32,541 nt of DNA from Glaciecola sp. UBA2563 (lineage in GTDB: Bacteria; Pseudomonadota; Gammaproteobacteria; Enterobacterales; Alteromonadaceae). The notes under the pieces are model-generated. The model had not been told where the DNA came from, searched no databases, and saw only the letters and a program-made list of their open reading frames with translations. Location of the stretch: positions 1-32,541 of the forward strand of contig DDLV01000043.1 in the NCBI GenBank assembly GCA_002340325.1, given 5' to 3'. Positions 8,434 through 14,565 of the stretch are shown here, one piece after another (the first letter of the stretch is position 1; every line of letters begins with the position of its first letter). A program made the position numbers and the translations under genes.

Positions 8434-8457
8434 ACCCGCTGATACTACACAGCGGGT
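8434..8457 (-). terminator. Terminator-like hairpin, minus-strand orientation
   Basis: ACCCGCTG (8434-8441) and CAGCGGGT (8450-8457) form a perfect 8-bp stem with an 8-base loop. The adjoining run of A (8427-8434) becomes a T-tract on the minus strand, so the canonical orientation terminates leftward transcription. On the plus strand the stem may still help end gshA mRNA, but no U-tract follows. Confidence 0.55.
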
Positions 8458-8502
8458 CAAACACACTTAGGGAAACACATTCTAAATAGTAAGAGAGTCG
8501 AT

Positions 8503-9147
8503 GTGCCAAATAAGTTCCAAAAAAATTTAAAATTTTTAAACTTTTTTTTAACTTCCTTGTGCTGTTTACTTTTGATCGCCGGTTGTGCCCACACTCCACC
8601 TAAGCAAATAGAGAATATTTGTGACATCTTTGAAGAAAAATCAGGTTGGTATGATGCCGCTGAAGACATGAGAGACGAATGGGGTGTTCCCATTCATGTA
8701 CCAATGGCGATGATGTATCAGGAAAGTACCTTTCGACACAATGCAAAACCCCCTAGAGATTACATCTTCTTTGGCCTTATACCTTGGGGAAGGGTGAGCA
8801 GTGCGTATGGTTTTGCGCAAGCAATGGATGGCACATGGGCGGATTACAAGCGCGAGACAGGTAATCGATTTGCAGACCGAGACAGGTTTGAAGATGCTAT
8901 TGACTTTATGGGGTGGTACATATCAAAAACACATAAACTGAACAGGATCTCAAAGTGGGATGCCGGCACCCAATATTTAAATTATCACGAAGGTTGGAGC
9001 GGCTATCGAAACAGAACCTATGCGAAAAAGGACTGGCTAAAACGCGTGTCATACCGAGTAGATGAGCGCGCCAAACGCTACGCCGGACAATTAAACAGAT
9101 GTGAAGACGACCTTAAGAAAGGGTGGTTTATGCGTCTTATCACTTGA
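8503..9147 (+). CDS. Lytic transglycosylase (SLT)-like lipoprotein
   Basis: The 214-residue protein has a long basic N-region, a hydrophobic core and the lipobox IAGC (Cys28), so it is probably anchored in the outer membrane. The domain after about residue 60 has the goose-lysozyme/SLT pattern: MMYQESTF with putative catalytic Glu74, SSAYGFAQAMDGTW (the GxxQ region), and YLNYHEGWSGY near 165-175. Known relatives cleave peptidoglycan between MurNAc and GlcNAc with 1,6-anhydro product formation. GTG at 8503 is the only start giving the full signal; AAGAGAG (8491-8497) is a plausible ribosome-binding site. Confidence 0.85.
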   Translation: MPNKFQKNLKFLNFFLTSLCCLLLIAGCAHTPPKQIENICDIFEEKSGWYDAAEDMRDEWGVPIHVPMAMMYQESTFRHNAKPPRDYIFFGLIPWGRVSSAYGFAQAMDGTWADYKRETGNRFADRDRFEDAIDFMGWYISKTHKLNRISKWDAGTQYLNYHEGWSGYRNRTYAKKDWLKRVSYRVDERAKRYAGQLNRCEDDLKKGWFMRLIT

Positions 9148-9264
9148 AAGTTAAGTGCGGTTCATTAAACCGTTGATCATCTTTGAATCTAACATTTTTA
9201 AAAAATCACTATTAAAAATGACAGTCTTATGTGTCCGTTAATGAAGCAACGCGTGAATTGTATT

Positions 9265-9291
9265 TTCATCAACAAATTTTTTGTTGATGAA
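9265..9291. repeat. Perfect 12-bp hairpin between convergent genes
   Basis: TTCATCAACAAA (9265-9276) is repeated inverted as TTTGTTGATGAA (9280-9291) around a 3-base loop. It lies between the transglycosylase lipoprotein and the convergent TetR gene. Neither strand has the T-tract of a standard terminator right after the stem. A shorter AT-rich stem (CATTTTTAA 9193-9201, TTAAAAATG 9212-9220) lies nearby. Confidence 0.6.
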
Positions 9292-9322
9292 GTGGTTTAC
9301 ATAATAACGGACGATACAATTA

Positions 9323-9901
9323 TCAATTTGAGATCATCCATTTCGTGCACGCTTCACTCAAATGATAAATCACTGAGTCTGGCGAAACGTCTGGGTTCAT
9401 CATCATGTGCATCATGGCGCCATCTACCATATTGTATGCCATCGATGCCGCAATCCTAGCGTCAATGTGTTGATGAAAAGTGCCCGACAATTGACCTTCT
9501 TCAATGGCTTTTGTTATATGTGATTGGATTTTTGCTCCTCTGACGTGACCGTAGACATGTGAATGAGAAGACAATGCCATAATTGGTCCTATGTGATCTA
9601 TTTCGTTAGCCGCGAGCATTATTGAAGCAAATATAGCGGAGAATCTTTCTGGCCATTGAATACTCGTCACTTTTTCATTAGTCATTGCATCAACGAAAAC
9701 ATCCTCATAATGATCTAGGACACCTGTTAACAGAGAAGACTTGTTTGGATACCTCAAATAGATTGTTCCTACTGCAACTTCCGCATCTTTAGCAACTTGT
9801 GCCATTTTAGTGCCTTCAAAACCATGCAGAGCAAAGTGTTTGGAAGCCGACTCAACTATGCGTTTGTGCTTCTCGGCAATCTTTTCTTCTCTAATTCCCA
9901 T
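9323..9901 (-). CDS. TetR family transcriptional regulator
   Basis: The protein has 192 residues. The N-terminal TetR helix-turn-helix is clear: RIVESASKHFALHGFEGTKM, then AQVAKDAEVAVGTIYLRYPNKSSLL (about 14-58), including the family's GTIYxxxxxKxxLL pattern. Residues 60-192 form the ligand-binding and dimerisation domain, which is not recognisable further. The gene diverges from the transglutaminase-like gene, and the 100-base gap holds two ATGAAT-based palindromes. The likely role is repressor of itself and of the divergent gene, released by an unknown small molecule. Confidence 0.9.
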   Translation of the reverse strand: MGIREEKIAEKHKRIVESASKHFALHGFEGTKMAQVAKDAEVAVGTIYLRYPNKSSLLTGVLDHYEDVFVDAMTNEKVTSIQWPERFSAIFASIMLAANEIDHIGPIMALSSHSHVYGHVRGAKIQSHITKAIEEGQLSGTFHQHIDARIAASMAYNMVDGAMMHMMMNPDVSPDSVIYHLSEACTKWMISN

Positions 9902-9918
9902 TAAGATTCTTTAATAAT

Positions 9919-9935
9919 AATGAATGACGTTCATT
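9919..9935. promoter_or_regulatory. Palindromic operator candidate 1 (tetR side)
   Basis: AATGAA and TTCATT are arranged as an inverted repeat with a 5-base spacer, 18 bases upstream of the tetR start codon. It contains the heptamer ATGAATG at 9920-9926, also present in site 2 exactly 50 bases away. Confidence 0.55.
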
Positions 9936-9941
9936 TTATCA

Positions 9942-9971
9942 TTGATATTTGTTATGTCTACGCTGTAATAT
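9942..9971 (+). promoter_or_regulatory. Candidate promoter of the transglutaminase-like gene
   Basis: TTGATA (9942-9947) and TAATAT (9966-9971), spacer 18, match sigma70 -35 and -10 elements. The -10 element abuts operator candidate 2, as expected for a TetR-repressed promoter. Confidence 0.45.
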
Positions 9972-9988
9972 GAATGAATATCATTCAT
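9970..9988. promoter_or_regulatory. Palindromic operator candidate 2 (transglutaminase side)
   Basis: ATGAATG (9970-9976) and CATTCAT (9982-9988) form a perfect 7-bp inverted repeat with a 5-base spacer. It covers the expected transcription start of the rightward gene, and an upstream in-frame ATG at 9974 falls inside it. Confidence 0.6.
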
Positions 9989-10003
9989 TTAAAAAGGTGT
10001 TAC

Positions 10004-10786
10004 ATGAACATAAACGATTTTTTTAAGGTGCTTGCTGTAGGGTTGCTGCTAATTCCAATTGCGATGCTGTTTAATAAACAGAGTTTTGCAAGTGACGTTA
10101 TTGATAATAACCTTTCTGAAACTGAGTATTTAGATTTCTCTCACCCTAGTATTCAAAACTTACTTGAAAATATTACTAAGGACCTAACTGACAATAAGGA
10201 TAAAGCTATTGCCATTCATAATTACGTGAGAGATGAAATTATATTTGGTTTTTCACGACAGTTTTATGACATGAAAGCTAGTGAAGTGCTCGAAGCAGGT
10301 AAAGGATTTTGCAACAACCAATCTACGTTGTTTGCTGCTATGTTGAGAGGCGTTGGGATCCCTGCCCGCCATCGTTTTTACTCGCTGTCAGCGTCCGTCC
10401 TTAGCGGTATAATCAATCCAGGGACGACGTATGTGGATCATGCTGTCGTTGAGGTGTATCTGGACAATAAATGGATAGCTGTAGACAGTTACATTGTTGA
10501 CAGTGACCACGCAGAGGCAGTGCAGGCAAAACTAATCAGCGGAATGGGATTAGGCATGAGAGCCAACGCTTCGCTTAATTGGGATGGAATGTCCTCGAGT
10601 TTCTCACAGTTTCACCCCGAATATGTCGAAAAGGAATTTGGTATTTTTGATGATGTGGGTCACTTTTATGACCAAGAAAAAGCAGCGAATAATCGATTTG
10701 GCATGATTGAGAAGGTGATGTTCCCTTTTGCAATTGGCTCAGCCAATCAAAGAATAGCTGCTATTCGAGCTAATCAAGCTAACTAA
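10004..10786 (+). CDS. Exported transglutaminase-like domain protein
   Basis: The protein has 260 residues with an N-terminal signal or anchor (hydrophobic 6-23, then SFASD, a possible signal peptidase site). A transglutaminase-like core follows with a visible Cys-His-Asp triad: Cys103 in GKGFCNNQS, His146 in YVDHAVVEV and Asp161 in WIAVDSY. Bacterial members are often Cys proteases or amidases of the envelope rather than true cross-linking enzymes, so the reaction is open. ATG 10004 is chosen because AAGGTG lies just upstream; an in-frame ATG at 9974 lies within the operator palindrome. The divergent TetR gene probably controls it. Confidence 0.82.
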   Translation: MNINDFFKVLAVGLLLIPIAMLFNKQSFASDVIDNNLSETEYLDFSHPSIQNLLENITKDLTDNKDKAIAIHNYVRDEIIFGFSRQFYDMKASEVLEAGKGFCNNQSTLFAAMLRGVGIPARHRFYSLSASVLSGIINPGTTYVDHAVVEVYLDNKWIAVDSYIVDSDHAEAVQAKLISGMGLGMRANASLNWDGMSSSFSQFHPEYVEKEFGIFDDVGHFYDQEKAANNRFGMIEKVMFPFAIGSANQRIAAIRANQAN

Positions 10787-10858
10787 TAAAGTTGAGCTAA
10801 TTCAATAAGTGCAAAACTATCATTAAATAGCGATACAATTACTGAGGCACGTATAGTC

Positions 10859-11203
10859 TTACTGCGGTGGGACGCTGATTCTTTTTGCCGTGCCTTTGAT
10901 ATTTTGTAATCCCCAATTTGCCATGGCATCAATAACATCGTAAAGACCCTTACCTTTTTCTGTTAGCTTATAGCTTTTTTTGCCTGTTTTGCTGCTTTTT
11001 ATACCTTCAATGATAAGGCCATTCTCCTCGAGCGATTTTAGTCTACTAGCAAGGATATTTGTTGAAATTTTTTCGGGAGAGTTAAGAAACTCAGAATAGA
11101 GAAATTTTCCAGCGAAAAAGTCACGGATGATGAGCAGTGTCCATTTGTCCCCAAAAATATCCAATGAAGAGGATATCGGACAACATGAACGTAAACTTTT
11201 CAT
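10859..11203 (-). CDS. HxlR family transcriptional regulator
   Basis: The 114-residue protein is almost entirely one winged-helix HxlR domain: CPISSSLDIFGDKWTLLIIRDF, then a recognition region (NILASRLKSLEENGLI) and a wing (SYKLTEKGKGLYDVI). Two adjacent Cys (7 and 8) precede the CPI motif, where redox-sensing relatives such as YodB and HypR carry their reactive Cys; a thiol-switch role is inferred. It diverges from the SDR operon, and the gap contains CTTGCA-type palindromes. It probably represses itself and the operon. Confidence 0.9.
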   Translation of the reverse strand: MKSLRSCCPISSSLDIFGDKWTLLIIRDFFAGKFLYSEFLNSPEKISTNILASRLKSLEENGLIIEGIKSSKTGKKSYKLTEKGKGLYDVIDAMANWGLQNIKGTAKRISVPPQ

Positions 11204-11263
11204 AGAGCAACAACCTATCCAGTTAACGATTAAGGTTAGTATATGGGTAGACGCTTTTAAAAA

Positions 11264-11277
11264 GCAAGTACCTACTT
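11264..11277. promoter_or_regulatory. Partial third CTTGC-type site
   Basis: GCAAGTA followed by CC and TACTT gives the inverted repeat AAGTA/TACTT (11266-11277) next to GCAAG. It shares the GCAAGT half-site of the two stronger operators and lies closer to hxlR. Confidence 0.3.
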
Positions 11278-11333
11278 ATCATCAGCAGATACTCATTTCT
11301 ACATGCACATTAAATTTTTATCACAAAAAGAAA

Positions 11334-11348
11334 CTTGCATAATGCAAG
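11334..11348. promoter_or_regulatory. HxlR operator candidate 1
   Basis: CTTGCA-TAA-TGCAAG is a perfect inverted repeat with a 3-base spacer. It overlaps a possible -35 element (TTGCAT 11335-11340), which pairs with TAAAGT (11357-11362) at 16-base spacing, for the SDR operon. Confidence 0.6.
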
Positions 11349-11363
11349 CATTGCGTTAAAGTT

Positions 11364-11380
11364 ACTTGCAATTAGCAAGT
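11364..11380. promoter_or_regulatory. HxlR operator candidate 2
   Basis: ACTTGC-AATTA-GCAAGT is a perfect inverted repeat with a 5-base spacer. Its left CTTGC starts 31 bases after that of site 1, about three helical turns, so both could lie on one DNA face. It would sit near the transcription start of the SDR operon. Confidence 0.6.
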
Positions 11381-11419
11381 ATTGGTTTCTTTAATTTTAC
11401 TTACAACCGAGGTTTCACA

Positions 11420-12235
11420 ATGAAAGAAAACTTCAACAAATACGGTGATTGGGCTGTGATAACGGGCGCTACAGATGGTATTGGAAAAGCTTTCGCATAT
11501 GCTCTGGCCGAGATGGGGAAGAATGTTTTTCTAGTCGCCAGAACTAGAGAAAACTTAGAGGCTTTTGCTTTGGAGCTAACATCGCAATATGGCGTTAATG
11601 CTGAGGTAATTCAAGCTGATTTGTCCATTGACGCAAACGTAAATAAAGTGCTTGATGAAACAATTGACTACGATGTCGGATTATATGTGGGTGCTGCTGG
11701 TTTTGGGACCTCTGGGGAATTTTTAAATACTCCAATAATGCAAGAACTTAAAATGGTTGATGTTAATTGCAAATCAATTGTTAAACACGCTCAAGTATTT
11801 TCAAAACGTTTCAAAAAAAGAGGAGGAGGTGGGCTTATTTTGCTTTCTTCTTTGGTCGGATTTCAAGGCGTGCCAAAAGCTAGTAATTACGCGGCAACAA
11901 AGGCATTTATCCAAACGCTTGCGGAAGGTCTCCACGCAGAGCTTAAGCCTCATAATATTGATGTCCTGGCTGTAGCACCTGGGCCAGTTAGAAGTGGCTT
12001 TGCGACACGCGCAGATATGGAAATGCCAAACGCAGACTCTCCTAAAATAGTTGCAGAAACTTCTTTGAAGCGCTTGGGTAAGCGTATTACTACTCGTCCT
12101 GGATTTCTTGGGAAATTACTCGGTTACAGTTTAAGTATGACGCCTAGATGGGGACGAATTAAAATCCTGACACAGGTTATGGCTGGTATGACCAAACACA
12201 AAACTGACAAAGGGGCACAACGTGAAGCGCATTAA
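11420..12235 (+). CDS. Short-chain dehydrogenase/reductase (SDR)
   Basis: This classical cytosolic SDR has 271 residues. TGATDGIG (15-22) binds the NAD(P) cofactor, ARTREN (40-45) suggests NADPH preference, and the catalytic set is Ser144 in LSSLVG with YAATK (Tyr157, Lys161). The usual NNAG motif is altered to GAAG (91-94). ATG 11420 follows GAGG at 11409-11412; a frame opening at TTG 11366 is rejected because it starts inside an operator palindrome. It is the first gene of a probable four-gene operon; the next gene overlaps its end by 14 bases. The substrate, an aldehyde, ketone or lipid intermediate, is unknown. Confidence 0.9.
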   Translation: MKENFNKYGDWAVITGATDGIGKAFAYALAEMGKNVFLVARTRENLEAFALELTSQYGVNAEVIQADLSIDANVNKVLDETIDYDVGLYVGAAGFGTSGEFLNTPIMQELKMVDVNCKSIVKHAQVFSKRFKKRGGGGLILLSSLVGFQGVPKASNYAATKAFIQTLAEGLHAELKPHNIDVLAVAPGPVRSGFATRADMEMPNADSPKIVAETSLKRLGKRITTRPGFLGKLLGYSLSMTPRWGRIKILTQVMAGMTKHKTDKGAQREAH

Positions 12236-12695
12236 ATATATAACTATTGTTGCTACAGTATTTGGCATGCTCGGTTGTATGCAAATCAGCACTCCCTTTC
12301 GTTCGTCTGAATTGCTTTCTAATACTGCGAATAAGATGGTGATTGTGGGTATAACGCATGTGACGTTGAATGAAAATAATGAAGGAAGAAGGGCATTTTG
12401 GACTCAAACGTCGAACGTAGTGAATTCTTTAGAAGGTCAAACTGGGTATCTGGGGCACCGTGTCCGCAGAGATTTATTGGGAGACGAAGGGTGGACAATG
12501 ACGGTATGGGAAAATGAAAGTGCATTACAAGGGTTTGTTCGCAGTCCAGAGCATATCCAAGCCATTAGGAAGGGCGTTATAGGCGTCAAAGAGGCCCGAT
12601 TTGTTAATGTCTCATTGCCAATCGAATCTCTTCCTATCTCTTGGGAAGATGCAGAAATAATCATGGACGAAAAAGGTCGCACTCGCGCGTATTAA
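12222..12695 (+). CDS. Small lipoprotein with an antibiotic-biosynthesis-monooxygenase/DUF3291-like fold
   Basis: The protein has 157 residues. The N-terminus carries a lipoprotein-like signal ending MLGC (Cys19). The mature part resembles dimeric ferredoxin-like alpha/beta-barrel proteins: a VGITHVTL strand, a long helix (AFWTQTSNVVNSL), GYLGHRVRRDLLGDEGWTMTVWEN, then SALQGFVRSPEHIQAIRK. Such proteins bind heme, quinones or small hydrophobic molecules, and some are cofactor-free monooxygenases. The assignment rests on pattern similarity. The start is GTG 12222, preceded by AAAGGGG, overlapping the SDR end by 14 bases. A lipid anchor on this fold is unusual. Confidence 0.65.
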   Translation: MKRIKYITIVATVFGMLGCMQISTPFRSSELLSNTANKMVIVGITHVTLNENNEGRRAFWTQTSNVVNSLEGQTGYLGHRVRRDLLGDEGWTMTVWENESALQGFVRSPEHIQAIRKGVIGVKEARFVNVSLPIESLPISWEDAEIIMDEKGRTRAY

Positions 12696-12722
12696 TTGCT
12701 AATTAATAAGTTAGGTAAAAAA

Positions 12723-13139
12723 ATGAAAACCATTACATTTTTAATATTAGTAACAGCCATGGTGCCACTTTATGCAAGCAGTGCAAATGTGACCGTTACC
12801 ATTGACAACATAAAAAAAGACTCTGGACAAATTGGATGCGCTCTATTTAATTTGGGGGATGGTTTCCCAATGGGAGCAGAGCCATTAAAGCAATATTGGG
12901 TGCCAGCAAATAAAAAAGGCGTGACCTGTTGGTTTGGAGGACTTGAATACGGTGAGTATGCCGTATCAATTGTGCACGACTTGAATGGTAATAAGATTAC
13001 CGACACCAATTTCCTTGGAATTCCAAAGGAGGCCTGGGGCGTAAGCAACAACGTTCGACCCGCGCTTAGGGCGCCTACTTTTGAAGAAGCTAAAATCCTC
13101 ATTGAAGGCGATGCCAACATCGTCATAAACATTGAATAA
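12723..13139 (+). CDS. Exported DUF2141-type protein
   Basis: The protein has 138 residues with a signal peptide (MKTITFLILVTAMVPLYASSA). The mature domain matches the DUF2141 pattern: an opening beta strand (VTVTIDNI), SGQIGCALFN, a central GLEYGEYAVSIVHDLNGNKITDTNFLGIPKEAWG, and a short C-terminal strand. These are small periplasmic beta-rich proteins without a known biochemical role, often found near lipid or carotenoid-type metabolic genes. ATG 12723 is used because AGG (12713-12715) precedes it at 7 bases; an upstream TTG in frame at 12696 would add residues before the signal. Confidence 0.82.
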   Translation: MKTITFLILVTAMVPLYASSANVTVTIDNIKKDSGQIGCALFNLGDGFPMGAEPLKQYWVPANKKGVTCWFGGLEYGEYAVSIVHDLNGNKITDTNFLGIPKEAWGVSNNVRPALRAPTFEEAKILIEGDANIVINIE

Positions 13140-13183
13140 GTGACATCAGATTGCTTATTTTACCTTAATCAAAGAGATCTATT

Positions 13184-14107
13184 ATGCGCATCTTACTATA
13201 CTCAGTTATGTTTTTATTAGGCGGCTGCTATTCCTTTAATTATAATGAGCTTGATAAGCCTATGCCTTTATCATCACTCACGCCGATGGATTCTAGGCCA
13301 AAAGTCGCTTTGGTATTGAGCAGCGGCGGACCTAGAGGTTATGCCCATATAGGCATAATGAAGGTACTTGAAGAGCACAATATTGACATCGATTTGGTGG
13401 TTGGCTCGAGTGTAGGTTCACTTATTGGAGCTTTTTGGGCAGCTGGGTATTCTGCTGGAGAGATTTCTACGATGTCCATGCAGGGCGGGCCGTTAACACT
13501 ATTTGATTTAACTTTATTTGCCGAAGAAGGCTGGATAAAAGGGCAGCGGCTGCAGGATTATGTCAATAATGGCGTTAATAATAAGCAGATCGAAGAATTT
13601 ACGAAACGGCTAATCGTGGTCGCAACCAGGCAAAGTGATATGGAACCCGTATTTTTTAACTCAGGCAATACTGGTGTCGCTGTGAGAGCATCAAGTGCGG
13701 TCAGGAACATATTTTCACCGGTAGGAATAGATGGGGTCCCATATATAGATGGAGATGAATCCTTACCTGTTGCTGTTGAGGCTGCAAGACAGGCTGGAGC
13801 TAAATTTATCATTGTAATTGATGTATCAGCAGACCCAGAAAAAGCACCTCAAAACACTTCAAAAAAGCGACTTGATAGAGAACGACAAAGAAGAAGTAGA
13901 ATTGACCAACAGCTCAATTATGCAGATTTTGTTATGAGACCACCGGTAGGTTATAGCGCAGGCCCTTGGAAGAGCTATTTTATTGAGTCTCAAACGATTG
14001 GTGAGGCTTATGCGAGAGAGAAAATAGACGAGCTATTGTTAAAGCTAAGAGCTAGCCTCGAATACAAGGATTTAGAAGAAAATCAAGATAAGAGTATAGC
14101 CGACTAA
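13184..14107 (+). CDS. Patatin-like phospholipase lipoprotein
   Basis: The protein has 307 residues. A lipobox LGGC (Cys15) anchors it. The patatin domain has the oxyanion-hole loop SGGPRGYAHIG (47-57), the nucleophile elbow GSSVG (Ser76) and the catalytic Asp in DGD (Asp189). Known family members are serine lipid acyl hydrolases with a Ser-Asp dyad. The C-terminal region (about 215-307) is charged, with KKRLDRERQRRSRIDQQ. It is the last gene of the SDR operon, 44 bases after the DUF2141 gene. A lipid hydrolase at the outer envelope beside an SDR suggests handling of lipids or lipid-derived molecules; this is inference. Confidence 0.88.
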   Translation: MRILLYSVMFLLGGCYSFNYNELDKPMPLSSLTPMDSRPKVALVLSSGGPRGYAHIGIMKVLEEHNIDIDLVVGSSVGSLIGAFWAAGYSAGEISTMSMQGGPLTLFDLTLFAEEGWIKGQRLQDYVNNGVNNKQIEEFTKRLIVVATRQSDMEPVFFNSGNTGVAVRASSAVRNIFSPVGIDGVPYIDGDESLPVAVEAARQAGAKFIIVIDVSADPEKAPQNTSKKRLDRERQRRSRIDQQLNYADFVMRPPVGYSAGPWKSYFIESQTIGEAYAREKIDELLLKLRASLEYKDLEENQDKSIAD

Positions 14108-14283
14108 TTGACATCGCTAATACTTAGAAAAGTGACTTGAACGTAGAGTTTAGCTTCAATAGTGCGTCAACCAAAATTGGAAACCATTCATTTCCAACCG
14201 TCCTTAATCCACTGAATCGTTGTGTTATAAGCCAGCGAAATCCATGCCTGATTAATAATGTTTGTATTAAAAAAGTGAGGAAT
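14108..14283. other. Intergenic region after the patatin operon
   Basis: No gene is seen. A perfect 7-bp inverted repeat TTGGAAA/TTTCCAA (14177-14183 and 14191-14197, loop 7) follows the patatin stop by about 70 bases. It has TTTT only on the minus side, so its role as a terminator is uncertain. Confidence 0.4.
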
Positions 14284-14297
14284 TTGATCTAGATTAA
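14284..14297 (+). promoter_or_regulatory. FNR-like box 1
   Basis: TTGAT-CTAG-ATTAA matches 9 of 10 conserved positions of the FNR/Anr consensus TTGAT-N4-ATCAA. Its centre is about 92 bases before the likely transcription start of the 41-residue protein gene. Confidence 0.55.
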
Positions 14298-14334
14298 AGT
14301 CTTTATTTATCTGTCATAAACCTCAATTTAACCT

Positions 14335-14375
14335 TTGATCTAGGTCATAACAAAGTTAGCCATCTTACCTAAAAT
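14335..14375 (+). promoter_or_regulatory. FNR-like box 2 with candidate -10 element
   Basis: TTGAT-CTAG-GTCAT (14335-14348) matches 8 of 10 positions of the FNR consensus. A -10-like TAAAAT lies at 14370-14375. A start near 14382 would put the box centre close to -41.5, the class II activator position for FNR/CRP-family proteins. Confidence 0.55.
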
Positions 14376-14408
14376 TCAGCATGTAAAACTTAATTGGAGA
14401 AATTAGAC

Positions 14409-14534
14409 ATGCTTGACTTACTACTATCAGATCCGGTTGCTTGGGGTTCAGTTTTTGGTATTTTTGTTGTTATTGCAATTTGTGCGTACTACGTCTATTT
14501 ATTTTTGCACAATACGAAAGAAGCTGAAAAATAA
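14409..14534 (+). CDS. 41-residue single-span membrane protein (DUF3149-like)
   Basis: ATG 14409 follows GGAG (14396-14399) and encodes a 41-residue protein. A short amphipathic start (MLDLLLSDPVAWGS) is followed by one hydrophobic helix (VFGIFVVIAICAYYVYLFL) and a charged tail (HNTKEAEK). The size and layout resemble the DUF3149 group of gammaproteobacterial microproteins and, more loosely, small accessory subunits of respiratory oxidases such as CcoQ; neither is certain. The upstream pair of FNR-like boxes suggests induction at low oxygen. It converges on smrB, 31 bases away. Confidence 0.75.
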   Translation: MLDLLLSDPVAWGSVFGIFVVIAICAYYVYLFLHNTKEAEK

Positions 14535-14565
14535 ACACCGTGTACTCGTTTGTGTCTCGGGGGAA

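Noticed and set aside
9974..10003. Upstream in-frame ATG extending the transglutaminase-like protein by 10 residues
   Set aside because: It lies inside the operator palindrome next to the -10 element, while ATG 10004 has AAGGTG and starts a good signal peptide.
11366..11419. TTG start extending the SDR protein by 18 residues
   Set aside because: It begins within the second HxlR palindrome and has no ribosome-binding site; ATG 11420 has GAGG and fits the SDR N-terminus.
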